DNA from: an uncultured Collinsella sp.
GTDB lineage: Bacteria > Actinomycetota > Coriobacteriia > Coriobacteriales > Coriobacteriaceae
Direction of reading: 5' to 3'
NCBI GenBank assembly: GCA_937943045.1
Contig: CALEBN010000027.1
Span: 39,129 to 103,128, forward strand
DNA length: 64,000 nt
Part shown: piece by piece, positions 26,882 through 35,333 of the stretch
Layout of the letters: every line of letters starts with the position of its first letter
Position numbering within the stretch: position 1 is the stretch's first letter
Notes under the pieces: model-generated
Told to the model about the DNA's origin: nothing
Database searches by the model: none
Seen by the model: only the letters and a program-made list of their open reading frames with translations
Position numbers and translations under genes: made by a program

Positions 26882-26927
26882 CCTTGCACTCCTATCTGCC
26901 AAAACGAGCATAGCCTTATCTATTCTA

Positions 26928-26968
26928 ACGTGCCGCACGTGCCAAGTGGCGCGTGCGGCACGTTTTGG
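26928..26968. terminator. Hairpin between metH and DUF711 gene
   Basis: The perfect 12-bp arms AACGTGCCGCAC (26928-26939) and GTGCGGCACGTT (26953-26964) lie just after the metH stop. Only the plus strand has a short T-run; on the minus strand it may be a weak terminator or processing site. Confidence 0.5.
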
Positions 26969-26989
26969 TGCTCGGTTGTTTCCGTTGTG

Positions 26990-29548
26990 TTACTGCCCAA
27001 AGACCTCTTCGGCGATGCGCGCGCTTTCGGCGGCATCCTTGGCGTAGTAGTCCGCGCCGATCTGCTTGGCGTATTCGGGGGTGAGCACGGCGCCACCTAC
27101 GATGATCTTGACGCCCGGAACCTCGGCATGGAGCAACTTGATGGTCTCCTCCATAGCGACGACCGTGGTGGTCATAAGCGCCGAGAGGCCGACGAGCTTA
27201 ATGTCGCGCTCCCGTACGGTCTTGAGTACCTCTTGCGGGTCGACGTCGCGGCCTAGGTCAAAGACGGTGTAGCCGTAGTTATCGAGCAGCATCTTGACGA
27301 TGTTCTTACCGATGTCGTGGATATCGCCCTTCACGGTGGCCACGCAGATCTTGCCCTTGTCGGCAATCTCGCCGGCGGGCATCAGGCGCTTGATGGTGTC
27401 AAAGCCCACACGCGCGGCCTCGGCCGAGGCCATAAGCTGCGGCAAGAAGAACTTGCCCTGGTCAAAGAGGACGCCAACCTCGTCGAGGGCGGGGATAAAG
27501 TGATTGTTGATGAGGTCCATGGCGTCATGGTCTGCCAGCAGACGCTCGGTCTCGGCCGCGATCTCGCCTTTGCGGCCCGAGACGACCATGCGACGAATCG
27601 GGTCGTCGTTGCTGTCAGTGCCGGCGGTGCCAGCAGCGGGCGCGGTGTCGGTCGATACTGCCTGAGCCGCCGCCGGGTTCGCGGCGATCTTGTACGGATC
27701 GGTCCAGCCGGCGTAGCGTTCGATGTATCCGGTCGAGCCCTCGTCCTCAACGCTCAGGACGCGATAGCTGTAGACGGTATCCATAAAGCGCTTGGAGCCC
27801 GGGTTCATGATGGGGGCATCGAGGCCCGCGCCAAAGGCGGCGGCCAAAAAGACCGAGCCCAGCAGCGGGCGGGCAGGCAGGCCAAAGCTGATGTTCGACA
27901 CGCCGAGCGCGCACTTGACGCCCAGGCGTTCCTTGCACAGGGACATGGCGCGCAGAATCTGTTCGGCCTGGCGTTGATTGGTCGAGGCGGTCATGACCAG
28001 GCAGTCGATGAGGATGCGGTCCGGTCCGATACCGTAGCGTGCAGCCTCGGTTACGATGCGCTCGGCGATGGCGAAGCGAGCCTCGGCGGTATCGGGGATG
28101 CCGTCTTCGTCGAGCGTGAGGCCGACAACGTTGGTGCCGTAGTGGGCGACTAGGGGAAAGATCTCGTCCATGATTTGCCGTTTGCCATTGACCGAGTTGA
28201 TGATGGGCTTGCCGGCGTAGCGGCGCACGGCTGCCTCGACGGCTGCGGGGTCGGTGGAGTCGATCTGCAGCGGCAGCAGCGTGGAGCCCTGGAGCTGCTC
28301 GGTCGCCTGCTGGATGATCTTGACCTCGTCGATCTCGGGCAGGCCTACGTTGACGTCCAGGATGTCGGCGCCCTGTTCCTGCTGGCTGATGCCCTGGCTC
28401 ACGACGTAGTCCAGGTCGTCGTCGCGCAGGGCCTGTTGCAGGCGCTTTTTGCCGGTGGGATTGATGCGCTCGCCGATGACGGCGATCTTGTGGCCGTCGC
28501 AGGGGAGGTCCACGACCGTCTGGGCGCTCGTGACCGACATACTGGGCTTGCGGTGACGCGGGCTGGGCGTGTGGTTGTCGATGAGGGTGCGAAGTGCCGC
28601 CATGTGCGTGGGCGTGGTGCCACAGCAGCCACCTACGACGCTCACGCCGTCCTCAATCATGCCGGCGACGGCCTCGGCGTATTCGGGTGCCTGGATGTCA
28701 AAGACGGTATTGCCGTCATCGTCCACGCGGGGCAGTCCCGCATTGGCCTGCACCATAACGGGCTTGTCGGTGACGGTGAGCATACGCGCGGCGAGTCCTC
28801 GGAGCTCGGCCGGGCCCTGGCTGCAGTTGATGCCCAAAACATCGGCGCCGATGGCGTCGAGGGTGATGGCGGCGACCTCGGGGCTCGTTCCCAGGAAGGT
28901 ACGGCCGTCTTCCTCAAAGGTCATGGTGGCAAAGACGGGCAGGTCGGAGTTCTCGCGGCAGGCGAGGACCGCCGCCTTGATCTCGGCAAGGTCAGTCATG
29001 GTCTCGATAATAAAGAGGTCCACACCCGCATCGACGCCGGCACGCACTTCCTCGGCAAAGAGGTCATAGGCCTCGTCGAAGCTCAGGGTGCCCAAGGGGC
29101 GAAGCAGCGCGCCGATGGGACCGATATCGCCGGCGACGTAGTGGGCACCGGCCGCGCGAGCGCAGGCGACAGCGGCGGCAAAGACATCTGCCACGGTGGC
29201 GGCACCGTCGAGCTTGTGGGCGTTGGCGCCAAAGGTGTTGGCGGTGATCACGTCGCAGCCGGCCTCGACGTACTGACGCTGGATGTCGGTAATGACTTGG
29301 GGCTCCTCAAAGTTGAGCAGCTCGGGCAGGGCGCCGGCCTTCATGCCGGCCGCTTGCAGCATGGTGCCCATGCCGCCGTCGAACAGCAGGTGCCCCGTGC
29401 CCTCGATGGCGGCACGCAAGCGATCGTCCTTAATGTGCAGGTCGTCGATCGTGCGTGTCTTGTATACAGCGCCATTACGACGGGCAGCATCAACGGGCGC
29501 CGCCAGCGCGGCACCGTCCAGATCATGAGTGATAAGCGGAGTAAACAT
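26990..29548 (-). CDS. metH: Cobalamin-dependent methionine synthase without reactivation domain
   Basis: MetH moves a methyl group from methyl-THF to homocysteine via B12. The order of domains is homocysteine-binding (residues ~1-330; Zn ligands in GINCSQGP and VGGCCGTTP), pterin-binding (~340-620), B12 cap and B12-binding, with DIHDIGKNIV carrying the cobalt His. At 852 residues it lacks the ~330-residue C-terminal SAM-dependent reactivation domain of E. coli MetH, which is encoded separately by the gene at 29558. AGGAG precedes the ATG. It is last in the metF operon. Confidence 0.93.
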   Translation of the reverse strand: MFTPLITHDLDGAALAAPVDAARRNGAVYKTRTIDDLHIKDDRLRAAIEGTGHLLFDGGMGTMLQAAGMKAGALPELLNFEEPQVITDIQRQYVEAGCDVITANTFGANAHKLDGAATVADVFAAAVACARAAGAHYVAGDIGPIGALLRPLGTLSFDEAYDLFAEEVRAGVDAGVDLFIIETMTDLAEIKAAVLACRENSDLPVFATMTFEEDGRTFLGTSPEVAAITLDAIGADVLGINCSQGPAELRGLAARMLTVTDKPVMVQANAGLPRVDDDGNTVFDIQAPEYAEAVAGMIEDGVSVVGGCCGTTPTHMAALRTLIDNHTPSPRHRKPSMSVTSAQTVVDLPCDGHKIAVIGERINPTGKKRLQQALRDDDLDYVVSQGISQQEQGADILDVNVGLPEIDEVKIIQQATEQLQGSTLLPLQIDSTDPAAVEAAVRRYAGKPIINSVNGKRQIMDEIFPLVAHYGTNVVGLTLDEDGIPDTAEARFAIAERIVTEAARYGIGPDRILIDCLVMTASTNQRQAEQILRAMSLCKERLGVKCALGVSNISFGLPARPLLGSVFLAAAFGAGLDAPIMNPGSKRFMDTVYSYRVLSVEDEGSTGYIERYAGWTDPYKIAANPAAAQAVSTDTAPAAGTAGTDSNDDPIRRMVVSGRKGEIAAETERLLADHDAMDLINNHFIPALDEVGVLFDQGKFFLPQLMASAEAARVGFDTIKRLMPAGEIADKGKICVATVKGDIHDIGKNIVKMLLDNYGYTVFDLGRDVDPQEVLKTVRERDIKLVGLSALMTTTVVAMEETIKLLHAEVPGVKIIVGGAVLTPEYAKQIGADYYAKDAAESARIAEEVFGQ

Positions 29549-29557
29549 CGAGGGCTC

Positions 29558-30346
29558 CTAATGGCTGGAATAGCAGGTGGTGTGGGCGGCGCGGAAGCGG
29601 CAGTGCTCGCGCATGCGGCAGATATTGCAGGTGGGGCGGCCCTGGGCGTCGTGGACCTCGCCGTCAAACAGACCGATCACTGCGGTCACACTCTTGGTGG
29701 GCATGAGCAGGCTGGTAGGTGTGACGGTAAGCCCGATGAGCCGCGTGGCGTTGAGCGCAGCCACGATTGAGTGCTGGGCCGTAAGCGGGCAGTCGCCGTA
29801 GCCGGGGCTGAAGCGCCAGTTACCGGCGAGTCCGTGTGCGGCGGCCACAGCCTTGACCTGCTGGTCCATCTGCTCGACGGCGGCTTCTACATAGGCAGAG
29901 CATGCGGCGTCGAGCACGGCTCCCTCTAGGGGTTGCTGGGCTCCCGTGGTGCGCAGGCGACGCTCAGCGTCCATGCCGAGGGTGCATACCATGAGTGCGG
30001 CAAAGCGGGCGTCTTTGAGGTGGCGATAGATATCGCGACCGCGCAGCTCAACGTTGGTGCCGACCAGACGGATGCTGGGCTCTCCCTGCTCATCGACGCC
30101 CGTGGCATCGACGGCAAAAACGCGGCGCACGCCACGGGGCTCAATGTCCAGTTCCAGACGCTCAACGACAAGCTCAATACGCTGCGACAGCTCGGGCTCA
30201 ATCTGCTGACCGCCGTAGCCCAGATACCGCAGCATCTCGGCACGGTCGACACGAGGGTGGTGAGCAGCGTCGATACGGTAAAGCGCCGGCGACGCAAGGT
30301 CGGCCGGCACTTCAACAACGGTTGTATCGACGTGCGGTTTTTCCAT
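29558..30346 (-). CDS. Methionine synthase reactivation-domain protein
   Basis: This 262-residue stand-alone protein resembles the MetH activation domain, which uses SAM to re-methylate oxidised cobalamin. Family residues include FSPGYGDCPL, PTSLLMPTKSVTAVIGL and a C-terminal Cys cluster (CNICRMREHCRFR). The ATG overlaps the metF stop (TAATG) and the stop is 9 bp before metH, so this operon provides in trans the activity missing from MetH. Confidence 0.85.
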   Translation of the reverse strand: MEKPHVDTTVVEVPADLASPALYRIDAAHHPRVDRAEMLRYLGYGGQQIEPELSQRIELVVERLELDIEPRGVRRVFAVDATGVDEQGEPSIRLVGTNVELRGRDIYRHLKDARFAALMVCTLGMDAERRLRTTGAQQPLEGAVLDAACSAYVEAAVEQMDQQVKAVAAAHGLAGNWRFSPGYGDCPLTAQHSIVAALNATRLIGLTVTPTSLLMPTKSVTAVIGLFDGEVHDAQGRPTCNICRMREHCRFRAAHTTCYSSH

Positions 30347-31218
30347 TACCCCAGGCGCTCCATAATGGTTGCGGCGATCGCAGGACGATTCATAGTGTAC
30401 AGGTGCAGACCGTCGGCACCGTGCTCTTTGAGGTCGCAAAGCTGACGGGCGGCATAATCTACACCGGCTGCCTGCAGGCTCGCGGGGTCGTTCTCGTATT
30501 TGGCGAGAATCTTGATGACGGGGGAGGGCAGCGACGCACCGCACATAAAGACCATGCGGCTGATCTGCGACTTGCCCATAAACGGCATGATGCCCGCAGT
30601 AATGGGCACGGTGATACCGGCCTTGTCGGCAAGCTCGCGAAAACGGTAGAAGCACTCGTTGTCAAAAAAGAGCTGCGTCACAAAGAAGCTCGCGCCGGCG
30701 TCCTGTTTTTGCTTGAGGTGCTCGACCGAGAGGTTGAGATCCTCACAGGCAATGTGGCCCTCGGGGTAGGCTGCGGCGCCCACGCAAAAGCCGGCGTCGA
30801 CGAGCTCGGGGATGAGGTCGCGGGCGTAGGCGTAGTCCGAGGCGGGCTTGTCGTCCTCGGTCGCGCCAGCGGGAAGATCGCCGCGCAGAGCCAGTACATT
30901 TTCTACGCCGGCGGAGTGGTATTCGTCGATCTTGGCGGCGATATCGGCGTGCGAGCGGCCCACACAGGTAAGATGTGCCACCGAGGGTGTATCGAATTCG
31001 CTCGTAATCATATGCGCTATGGGGGCGGTGGTGGCACCGTTGCCGGAGCCGCCGGCCGAGCAGGTGACCGAGACAAAGCTCGGCGAAAGCTTGCACAGAT
31101 TGCCTGCCACTTCGCGAGCCGTATCGAGGGTCAGCTCGCCCTTGGGCGGGAACATCTCAAACGAAACGGGCGCGGTGCCCTGGGATGCTGCCTGCTTAAA
31201 AACCTCATCGACGCGCAT
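30346..31218 (-). CDS. metF: Methylenetetrahydrofolate reductase
   Basis: MetF reduces 5,10-methylene-THF to 5-methyl-THF, the methyl donor for MetH. It has 290 residues. Family signatures are SFEMFPPKG with the catalytic Glu, SVTCSAGG, NVLALRGDLPAG and FFVTQLFFDNECFYRF. The ATG at 31218 follows AAAGGAGC; a longer frame upstream lacks support. It is the first gene of the three-gene methionine operon. Confidence 0.95.
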   Translation of the reverse strand: MRVDEVFKQAASQGTAPVSFEMFPPKGELTLDTAREVAGNLCKLSPSFVSVTCSAGGSGNGATTAPIAHMITSEFDTPSVAHLTCVGRSHADIAAKIDEYHSAGVENVLALRGDLPAGATEDDKPASDYAYARDLIPELVDAGFCVGAAAYPEGHIACEDLNLSVEHLKQKQDAGASFFVTQLFFDNECFYRFRELADKAGITVPITAGIMPFMGKSQISRMVFMCGASLPSPVIKILAKYENDPASLQAAGVDYAARQLCDLKEHGADGLHLYTMNRPAIAATIMERLG

Positions 31219-31352
31219 ATCGTGCTCCTTTAGATGCCTGGGTGCGATGTTTTGTTGCAAGGATTCTACAGCACCACTGTGCTAAGGTGGAGTTTCTCTC
31301 TCGATTTGGGGATACCAATCGAAAATGCTTCGCTATCGGCATTTCCTATAAC

Positions 31353-31440
31353 AGGGCAGTCAATGTAGGATGGGGCTATATTGAATGGTATCTGATGCGA
31401 AATACCAGTTAAGAAAGCCCCGTCCCAAATTGACTACCCT
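31353..31440. repeat. Long inverted repeat with inner hairpin
   Basis: The arms 31353-31377 and 31416-31440 (AGGG, AGTCAAT and GGGGCT blocks) pair over 25 bp with four mismatches. The inner hairpin GGTAT / ATACC lies at 31387-31406. It sits in the 427-bp region between metF and the divergent glnA and may insulate them. The rest of that region contains promoters but no gene. Confidence 0.65.
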
Positions 31441-31645
31441 TAAACCATGGGGAGAGGTCTGCAATTTATGCAGTTGATTGGCTGTTGAGGGTGGCAACGC
31501 CACCTCGATAGGGTAACCTCAATGATTGGTTTCGCGACGGCAACATAACGGTAATGTCGCGGAAACACGGCGAGTCTAAGCTATGACTCGTTCGTTAGTA
31601 ATCAACACCGCTTCTCACGCGGTGCCGATACGAAGGGAGTTCCGT

Positions 31646-33733
31646 ATGGCCGAACTTACTGACCGCTTCGGGACCATGGTGTTCTCTGAGGAAGTCATGA
31701 AGGACTACCTCCCCAAGGACATTTGGAAGCGCCTTGCTGCAACCCTCGAGGGCGGTGAGCCGCTCGACCTGGATGTGGCCAACGCCGTTGCCCATGCCAT
31801 GAAGGTCTGGGCCATCTCCAAGGGAGCGACGCACTACGCGCACTGGTTCCAGCCGCTTTCGGGCATTACTTCCGAGAAGCACGACAGCTTCCTGGAGCCC
31901 AACCACGACGGCACCGCCATTACCAAGTTTACGGGCAAGAACCTCATCCAGGGCGAGCCCGATGCCTCCAGCTTCCCCAACGGCGGCCTACGCGCCACCT
32001 TCGAGGCCCGTGGCTACACCGCTTGGGATCCCACCAGCCCCGCCTTTATCAAGGACGATGTCCTGTGCATCCCCACGGCTTTCTGCTCCTACACGGGCGA
32101 GGCCCTGGACAAGAAGACCCCGCTGCTGCGCTCCATGACCGCGCTCTCGCGTGAGTCCAAGCGCGTTTTGGCGCTGTTTGGCAAGACCCCCAAGAAGGTC
32201 GTTCCTTCTGTGGGCGACGAGCAGGAGTACTTCCTGATCAAAAAGGACGCCTATCGCAAGCGCAAGGACCTGGTCATCACCGGCCGAACCCTCTTTGGTG
32301 CTGCTCCCTGCAAGGGCCAGGAGCTCGAGGAGCACTACTTTGGCGCTATCCGCCCCACCGTCTCGGCCTATATGAAGGATCTGGACGATGAACTGTGGGC
32401 GCTTGGCATTCCCGCCAAGACCAAGCACAACGAGGTCGCTCCCTGCCAGCATGAGCTCGCACCGGTCTATGGCGAGGTCAACGAGGCCATCGACCAGAAT
32501 CTGGTCATGATGGAGAAGATGAAGCTCATCGCCTCCCGCCACGACTTGGTCTGCCTGCTGCACGAGAAGCCCTTCGAGGGCATCAACGGTTCGGGCAAGC
32601 ACAACAACTGGTCGCTTGGCACCGAGTCCGAGAATCTGCTCGATCCGGGCGACACCCCGCTCGACAACCTGCAGTTCATCGTCTTCCTCACCGCGGTGAT
32701 CGAGGCCGTCGATAACTATCAGGAGCTCCTGCGTGCCTCCGTTGCCTCGGCCGGCAACGACCATCGTCTGGGCGCCAACGAGGCTCCTCCGGCGATTATG
32801 TCCATCTTCCTGGGCGACCAGCTTACCGAGGTCGTCGAGAAGATCATCGATGGCAAGGCTTCCGTCCATGCCACGCGCGGCGTGCTCGACCTGGGCGCCG
32901 ATACCCTGCCCAAGCTGATGCAGGACAACACCGACCGCAACCGCACCTCCCCGTTTGCCTTCACCGGCAACAAGTTCGAGTTCCGTGCCTGCGGCTCCGA
33001 GCAGAACGTCTCCGACTCCAACCTGGTGCTCGATGCCGCCGTGGCCAAGTCACTCAAGTCCTTCGCCGACGCGCTTGAGGGTACGCCCGAGGATGAGTTC
33101 CAGGACGCCGCGCTCGAGTACTGCAAGAAGGTCCTGACCGACCACCAGCGCATCCTGTTCTCCGGTGACGGCTACTCCGACGAGTGGCCCGTCGAGGCCG
33201 AGAAGCGCGGCCTTGCCAACAACAAGACCACGGCCGATGCCCTGCCCGCCTTTGTTTCCGATAAGGCCATTGCGCTCTTTGAGGAGACGGGCGTCCTGAC
33301 CAAGGCCGAGGCTCAGTGCCGCTACGATTGCAAGCTCGAGAAGTACAACAAGCTCATGAACATCGAGGCCACCACGATGGTTCGCGAGGCGCGTCGTACC
33401 TATCGCCCGGTCATTACCGCCTATGCCACCAAGGTCGCTAAGGGCCTTGAGACTATTCGTGCCGCCGGTGCCGAGGCCGCCATGCAGTGCGAGCAGAACA
33501 CACTCAACAAGCTCTGCAACGGCATCACCGCCATCAACGACTCCATCAAGGCGCTCGACGCCGTGCATCAGAAGGCCGAGGCTCTCGATGGCCAGGAGCA
33601 GGCCAACGTGTATGCACATGAGGTCGTTCCCGCTATGGATACGCTGCGCGCCGCCGTGGATGCCATGGAGGAGATTGTGGCCGCTGACTACTGGCCGGTC
33701 CCGACCTACGACGACATTCTGTTCTATGTGTAA
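31646..33733 (+). CDS. glnA: Glutamine synthetase type III
   Basis: This GSIII (GlnN type) makes glutamine from glutamate and ammonia with ATP. At 695 residues it matches the long GSIII class rather than the ~450-residue GSI. Signatures include KHNEVAPCQHELAP, NGSGKHNNWSLGT and the arginine-rich NRTSPFAFTGNKFEFR. The ATG at 31646 follows GGGAGTT. The ~170-nt leader contains several small hairpins, such as ggtggcaacgccacc. Confidence 0.95.
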   Translation: MAELTDRFGTMVFSEEVMKDYLPKDIWKRLAATLEGGEPLDLDVANAVAHAMKVWAISKGATHYAHWFQPLSGITSEKHDSFLEPNHDGTAITKFTGKNLIQGEPDASSFPNGGLRATFEARGYTAWDPTSPAFIKDDVLCIPTAFCSYTGEALDKKTPLLRSMTALSRESKRVLALFGKTPKKVVPSVGDEQEYFLIKKDAYRKRKDLVITGRTLFGAAPCKGQELEEHYFGAIRPTVSAYMKDLDDELWALGIPAKTKHNEVAPCQHELAPVYGEVNEAIDQNLVMMEKMKLIASRHDLVCLLHEKPFEGINGSGKHNNWSLGTESENLLDPGDTPLDNLQFIVFLTAVIEAVDNYQELLRASVASAGNDHRLGANEAPPAIMSIFLGDQLTEVVEKIIDGKASVHATRGVLDLGADTLPKLMQDNTDRNRTSPFAFTGNKFEFRACGSEQNVSDSNLVLDAAVAKSLKSFADALEGTPEDEFQDAALEYCKKVLTDHQRILFSGDGYSDEWPVEAEKRGLANNKTTADALPAFVSDKAIALFEETGVLTKAEAQCRYDCKLEKYNKLMNIEATTMVREARRTYRPVITAYATKVAKGLETIRAAGAEAAMQCEQNTLNKLCNGITAINDSIKALDAVHQKAEALDGQEQANVYAHEVVPAMDTLRAAVDAMEEIVAADYWPVPTYDDILFYV

Positions 33734-33758
33734 CAGACACGTTTGATTTTGTGTGCGA

Positions 33759-33792
33759 GGGGGTCTCGCCTGTGCGAGGCCCCTTCTCTTTT
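33759..33792 (+). terminator. Terminator of glnA
   Basis: The stem GGGGGTCTCGC / GCGAGGCCCC is followed by a pyrimidine run TTCTCTTTT. Confidence 0.75.
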
Positions 33793-33916
33793 GCCGCTTT
33801 GACCTGCTTTGAACTTGCAGCCGAGCGAGCGTTTCGCGCGGGGCATCTTAAAAGTTGTAACCTGTTTTGGCATGCGGACGTTCCGGGCGTTTGTTCATAA
33901 AGGGGAGGATGATCCG

Positions 33917-34678
33917 ATGAGGGTATTCGATATCGTGTTTAGCCCGACCGGCGGAACGGAAAGGGCGTCTGGCTACATTGCCAATGCGTTGGAAGGGGAA
34001 ACCGTTGCTGTAGATCTGACCGATAGCGGGCTTGGTTTTCGCACGGTTGCGATGACAAAAGAGGATGTAGCCGTGATCGCGGTACCCTCGTATGGCGGGC
34101 GAGTCCCGGCTGTGGCTGCGGAGCGCTTGGGTATGATGCGGGGAAACGGTGCGCAGGCGGTTCTGGTTTGTGTTTACGGAAACCGCGCGTATGAGGACAC
34201 GCTGGTCGAGCTTGAGGATGCGGCAAAGGGCGCGGGCTTTCGGGTGATCGCGGCGGTTTCTGCCATCGCCGAGCATTCTATTGTTCGCCAGTTTGCAGCC
34301 GGTCGGCCAGACCCACAGGACGCGGCGCAGCTCGCTGGGTTTGCGAATCAGATTCAGCAAAAGATATCTGCAGGAGATGCTTCTGAGCTGGCTATTCCGG
34401 GCAATCGTCCCTATAAGAAGGCCGGGGGCGCCGGTATGGTGCCCAAGGCCACAAAAGAGTGCACCGCTTGCGGAGCTTGTGCCGCAGTGTGTCCCGTTGG
34501 CGCTATCGATAAAGACGATCCCAAGCGGGTGGACAAAAAGGCCTGCATTTCCTGCATGCGTTGCGTTGCCGTGTGTCCGTGGGGCGCTCGCGCGGTAAAT
34601 CCCGTCATGCTCTCTGCGGCTACCAAGATGTTGAGCAAAGCCTGCTCTGAGCGAAAAGAATGCGAGCTGTTCATCTAG
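33917..34678 (+). CDS. Flavodoxin-like ferredoxin protein (EFR1 type)
   Basis: This 253-residue cytoplasmic electron carrier has an N-terminal flavodoxin-like domain (FSPTGGTERA loop for FMN phosphate) and a C-terminal ferredoxin with two [4Fe-4S] motifs (CTACGACAAVCP and CISCMRCVAVCP). EFR1-family proteins of this shape occur in anaerobes, and their partner is unknown. I chose the ATG at 33917 behind GGGGAGG; an earlier start at 33872 is possible. Confidence 0.85.
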   Translation: MRVFDIVFSPTGGTERASGYIANALEGETVAVDLTDSGLGFRTVAMTKEDVAVIAVPSYGGRVPAVAAERLGMMRGNGAQAVLVCVYGNRAYEDTLVELEDAAKGAGFRVIAAVSAIAEHSIVRQFAAGRPDPQDAAQLAGFANQIQQKISAGDASELAIPGNRPYKKAGGAGMVPKATKECTACGACAAVCPVGAIDKDDPKRVDKKACISCMRCVAVCPWGARAVNPVMLSAATKMLSKACSERKECELFI

Positions 34679-34720
34679 CGCAAGGGCGTTGAGTACTTTT
34701 CGTCTTATAACGGCAAAAAG

Positions 34721-34757
34721 AACGAACCCGTCGGACCTTACATCCGGCGGGTTCGAA
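34721..34757 (-). terminator. Distal terminator behind the tRNA-Glu element
   Basis: On the minus strand the stem TTCGAACCCGCCGGA / TCCGACGGGTTCG is followed by TTCTTTTTG. It lies after the duplicated tRNA 3' end, as a true tRNA terminator would. Confidence 0.7.
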
Positions 34758-34768
34758 CATTTTAAAGT

Positions 34769-34908
34769 TGGTGCCCCCAGCGGGATGTCCGCGTGCGGCT
34801 GGCGCCGCCCGCATTCGCTGCGTCGCTTCACTCCTTGCGTGCTGCGCTGGAAAACGCTTGCGCGTTTCCTCAGCTCCGCACCCTGTCGGGTTCGAATCCC
34901 GGCGCATG
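34769..34908 (-). repeat. T-arm-derived element downstream of tRNA-Glu
   Basis: On the minus strand, after the tRNA and its terminator, an inverted T-arm copy (complement of CGGGTTCGAATCCCG, 34887-34901) leads into CAGGGTGCGGAGC and a hairpin AAACGCGCAAGCGTTT, and the element ends in a 17-base direct copy of the tRNA-Glu 3' end (34769-34785 equals 34958-34974). The layout matches the element after tmRNA. Confidence 0.75.
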
Positions 34909-34914
34909 GGTAGC

Positions 34915-34946
34915 AAAAAGCCCGCTACCGAATTGGCAACGGGCTT
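34915..34946 (-). terminator. Terminator of tRNA-Glu
   Basis: On the minus strand the hairpin AGCCCGTTGCC / GGTAGCGGGCT is followed by TTTTTG, ten bases after the CCA end. Confidence 0.85.
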
Positions 34947-34957
34947 CTCAGATTCTG

Positions 34958-35034
34958 TGGTGCCCCCAGCGGGATTCGAACCCGCGATATCCACCTTGAA
35001 AGGGTGGCGTCCTTGGCCGCTAGACGATGGGGAC
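34958..35034 (-). tRNA. tRNA-Glu (anticodon TTC)
   Basis: On the minus strand the 7-bp acceptor stem GTCCCCA / TGGGGGC is followed by an encoded ACCA. The anticodon loop CTTTCAA gives TTC. The T-arm is GCGGGTTCGAATCCCGC. The total is 77 nt with CCA. The 5' sequence ATCGTCTAGCGGCC is typical of bacterial tRNA-Glu. Confidence 0.97.
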
Positions 35035-35090
35035 AGCGGGAAAGAGTATAGCAGACTTTTTTGCCGGCGCGTATATCGTTGGTAAACTGG

Positions 35091-35305
35091 AAAACCACCA
35101 CACAGGAGCCGACTCTCTATCCCGATCTTCAAACATCTCAACCTGTAACATCTGGGCGGGCAAATCGGCTCTATCTGTTACAGATCGAGACAGACGGCGG
35201 GCGTCGGGACGAATATCTCAATCTGTAACAGTAGGACGACTTTCAACGGCCTAGATGTTACAGATCGAGACAAACAAACGTGGCAGATCAAAACCACCAC
35301 AAAGG
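35091..35305. repeat. Nested array of four GTTACAGAT-GAGA repeats
   Basis: Four ~18-bp copies alternate in orientation: 35134-35153 (minus), 35173-35190 (plus), 35213-35231 (minus) and 35253-35271 (plus). The outer two and the inner two pair with each other, giving a double stem. The array is bounded by near-identical direct repeats, aaaaccaccacacagg at 35091 and aaaaccaccacaaagg at 35290. No gene is seen here. Confidence 0.75.
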
Positions 35306-35326
35306 TGCCTGTCCCCTTTGTGGTGG
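35294..35326. repeat. Dispersed palindrome, GGGACAGG-core family, copy 3
   Basis: The perfect 12-bp arms ccaccacaaagg and cctttgtggtgg surround TGCCTGTCC. The reverse complement differs from the copy at 41-77 by one loop base. It ends 8 bp from the stop of the MurT-GatD gene. Confidence 0.85.
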
Positions 35327-35333
35327 CGGGGCG

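Noticed and set aside
28175..29770. 531-codon open frame on the plus strand opposite metH
   Set aside because: Shadow frame of metH and the activator gene; GC skew makes long antisense frames common here.
31480..31540. AGGGTGGCAACGCC in the glnA leader as a T-box
   Set aside because: It matches the T-box antiterminator sequence at about 12 of 14 positions, but there is no Stem I with an AG-bulge, no specifier loop I could identify and no terminator alternative; glnA is not a usual T-box target.
34881..34910. T-arm-like sequence CGGGTTCGAATCCCG on the plus strand as a second tRNA
   Set aside because: No acceptor stem, D-arm or anticodon arm can be found upstream. It is the inverted T-arm copy of the element behind tRNA-Glu.
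35134..35271. CRISPR array
   Set aside because: The four repeats alternate in orientation with unequal 19-22 nt spacers and no cas genes are present; CRISPR repeats are direct.
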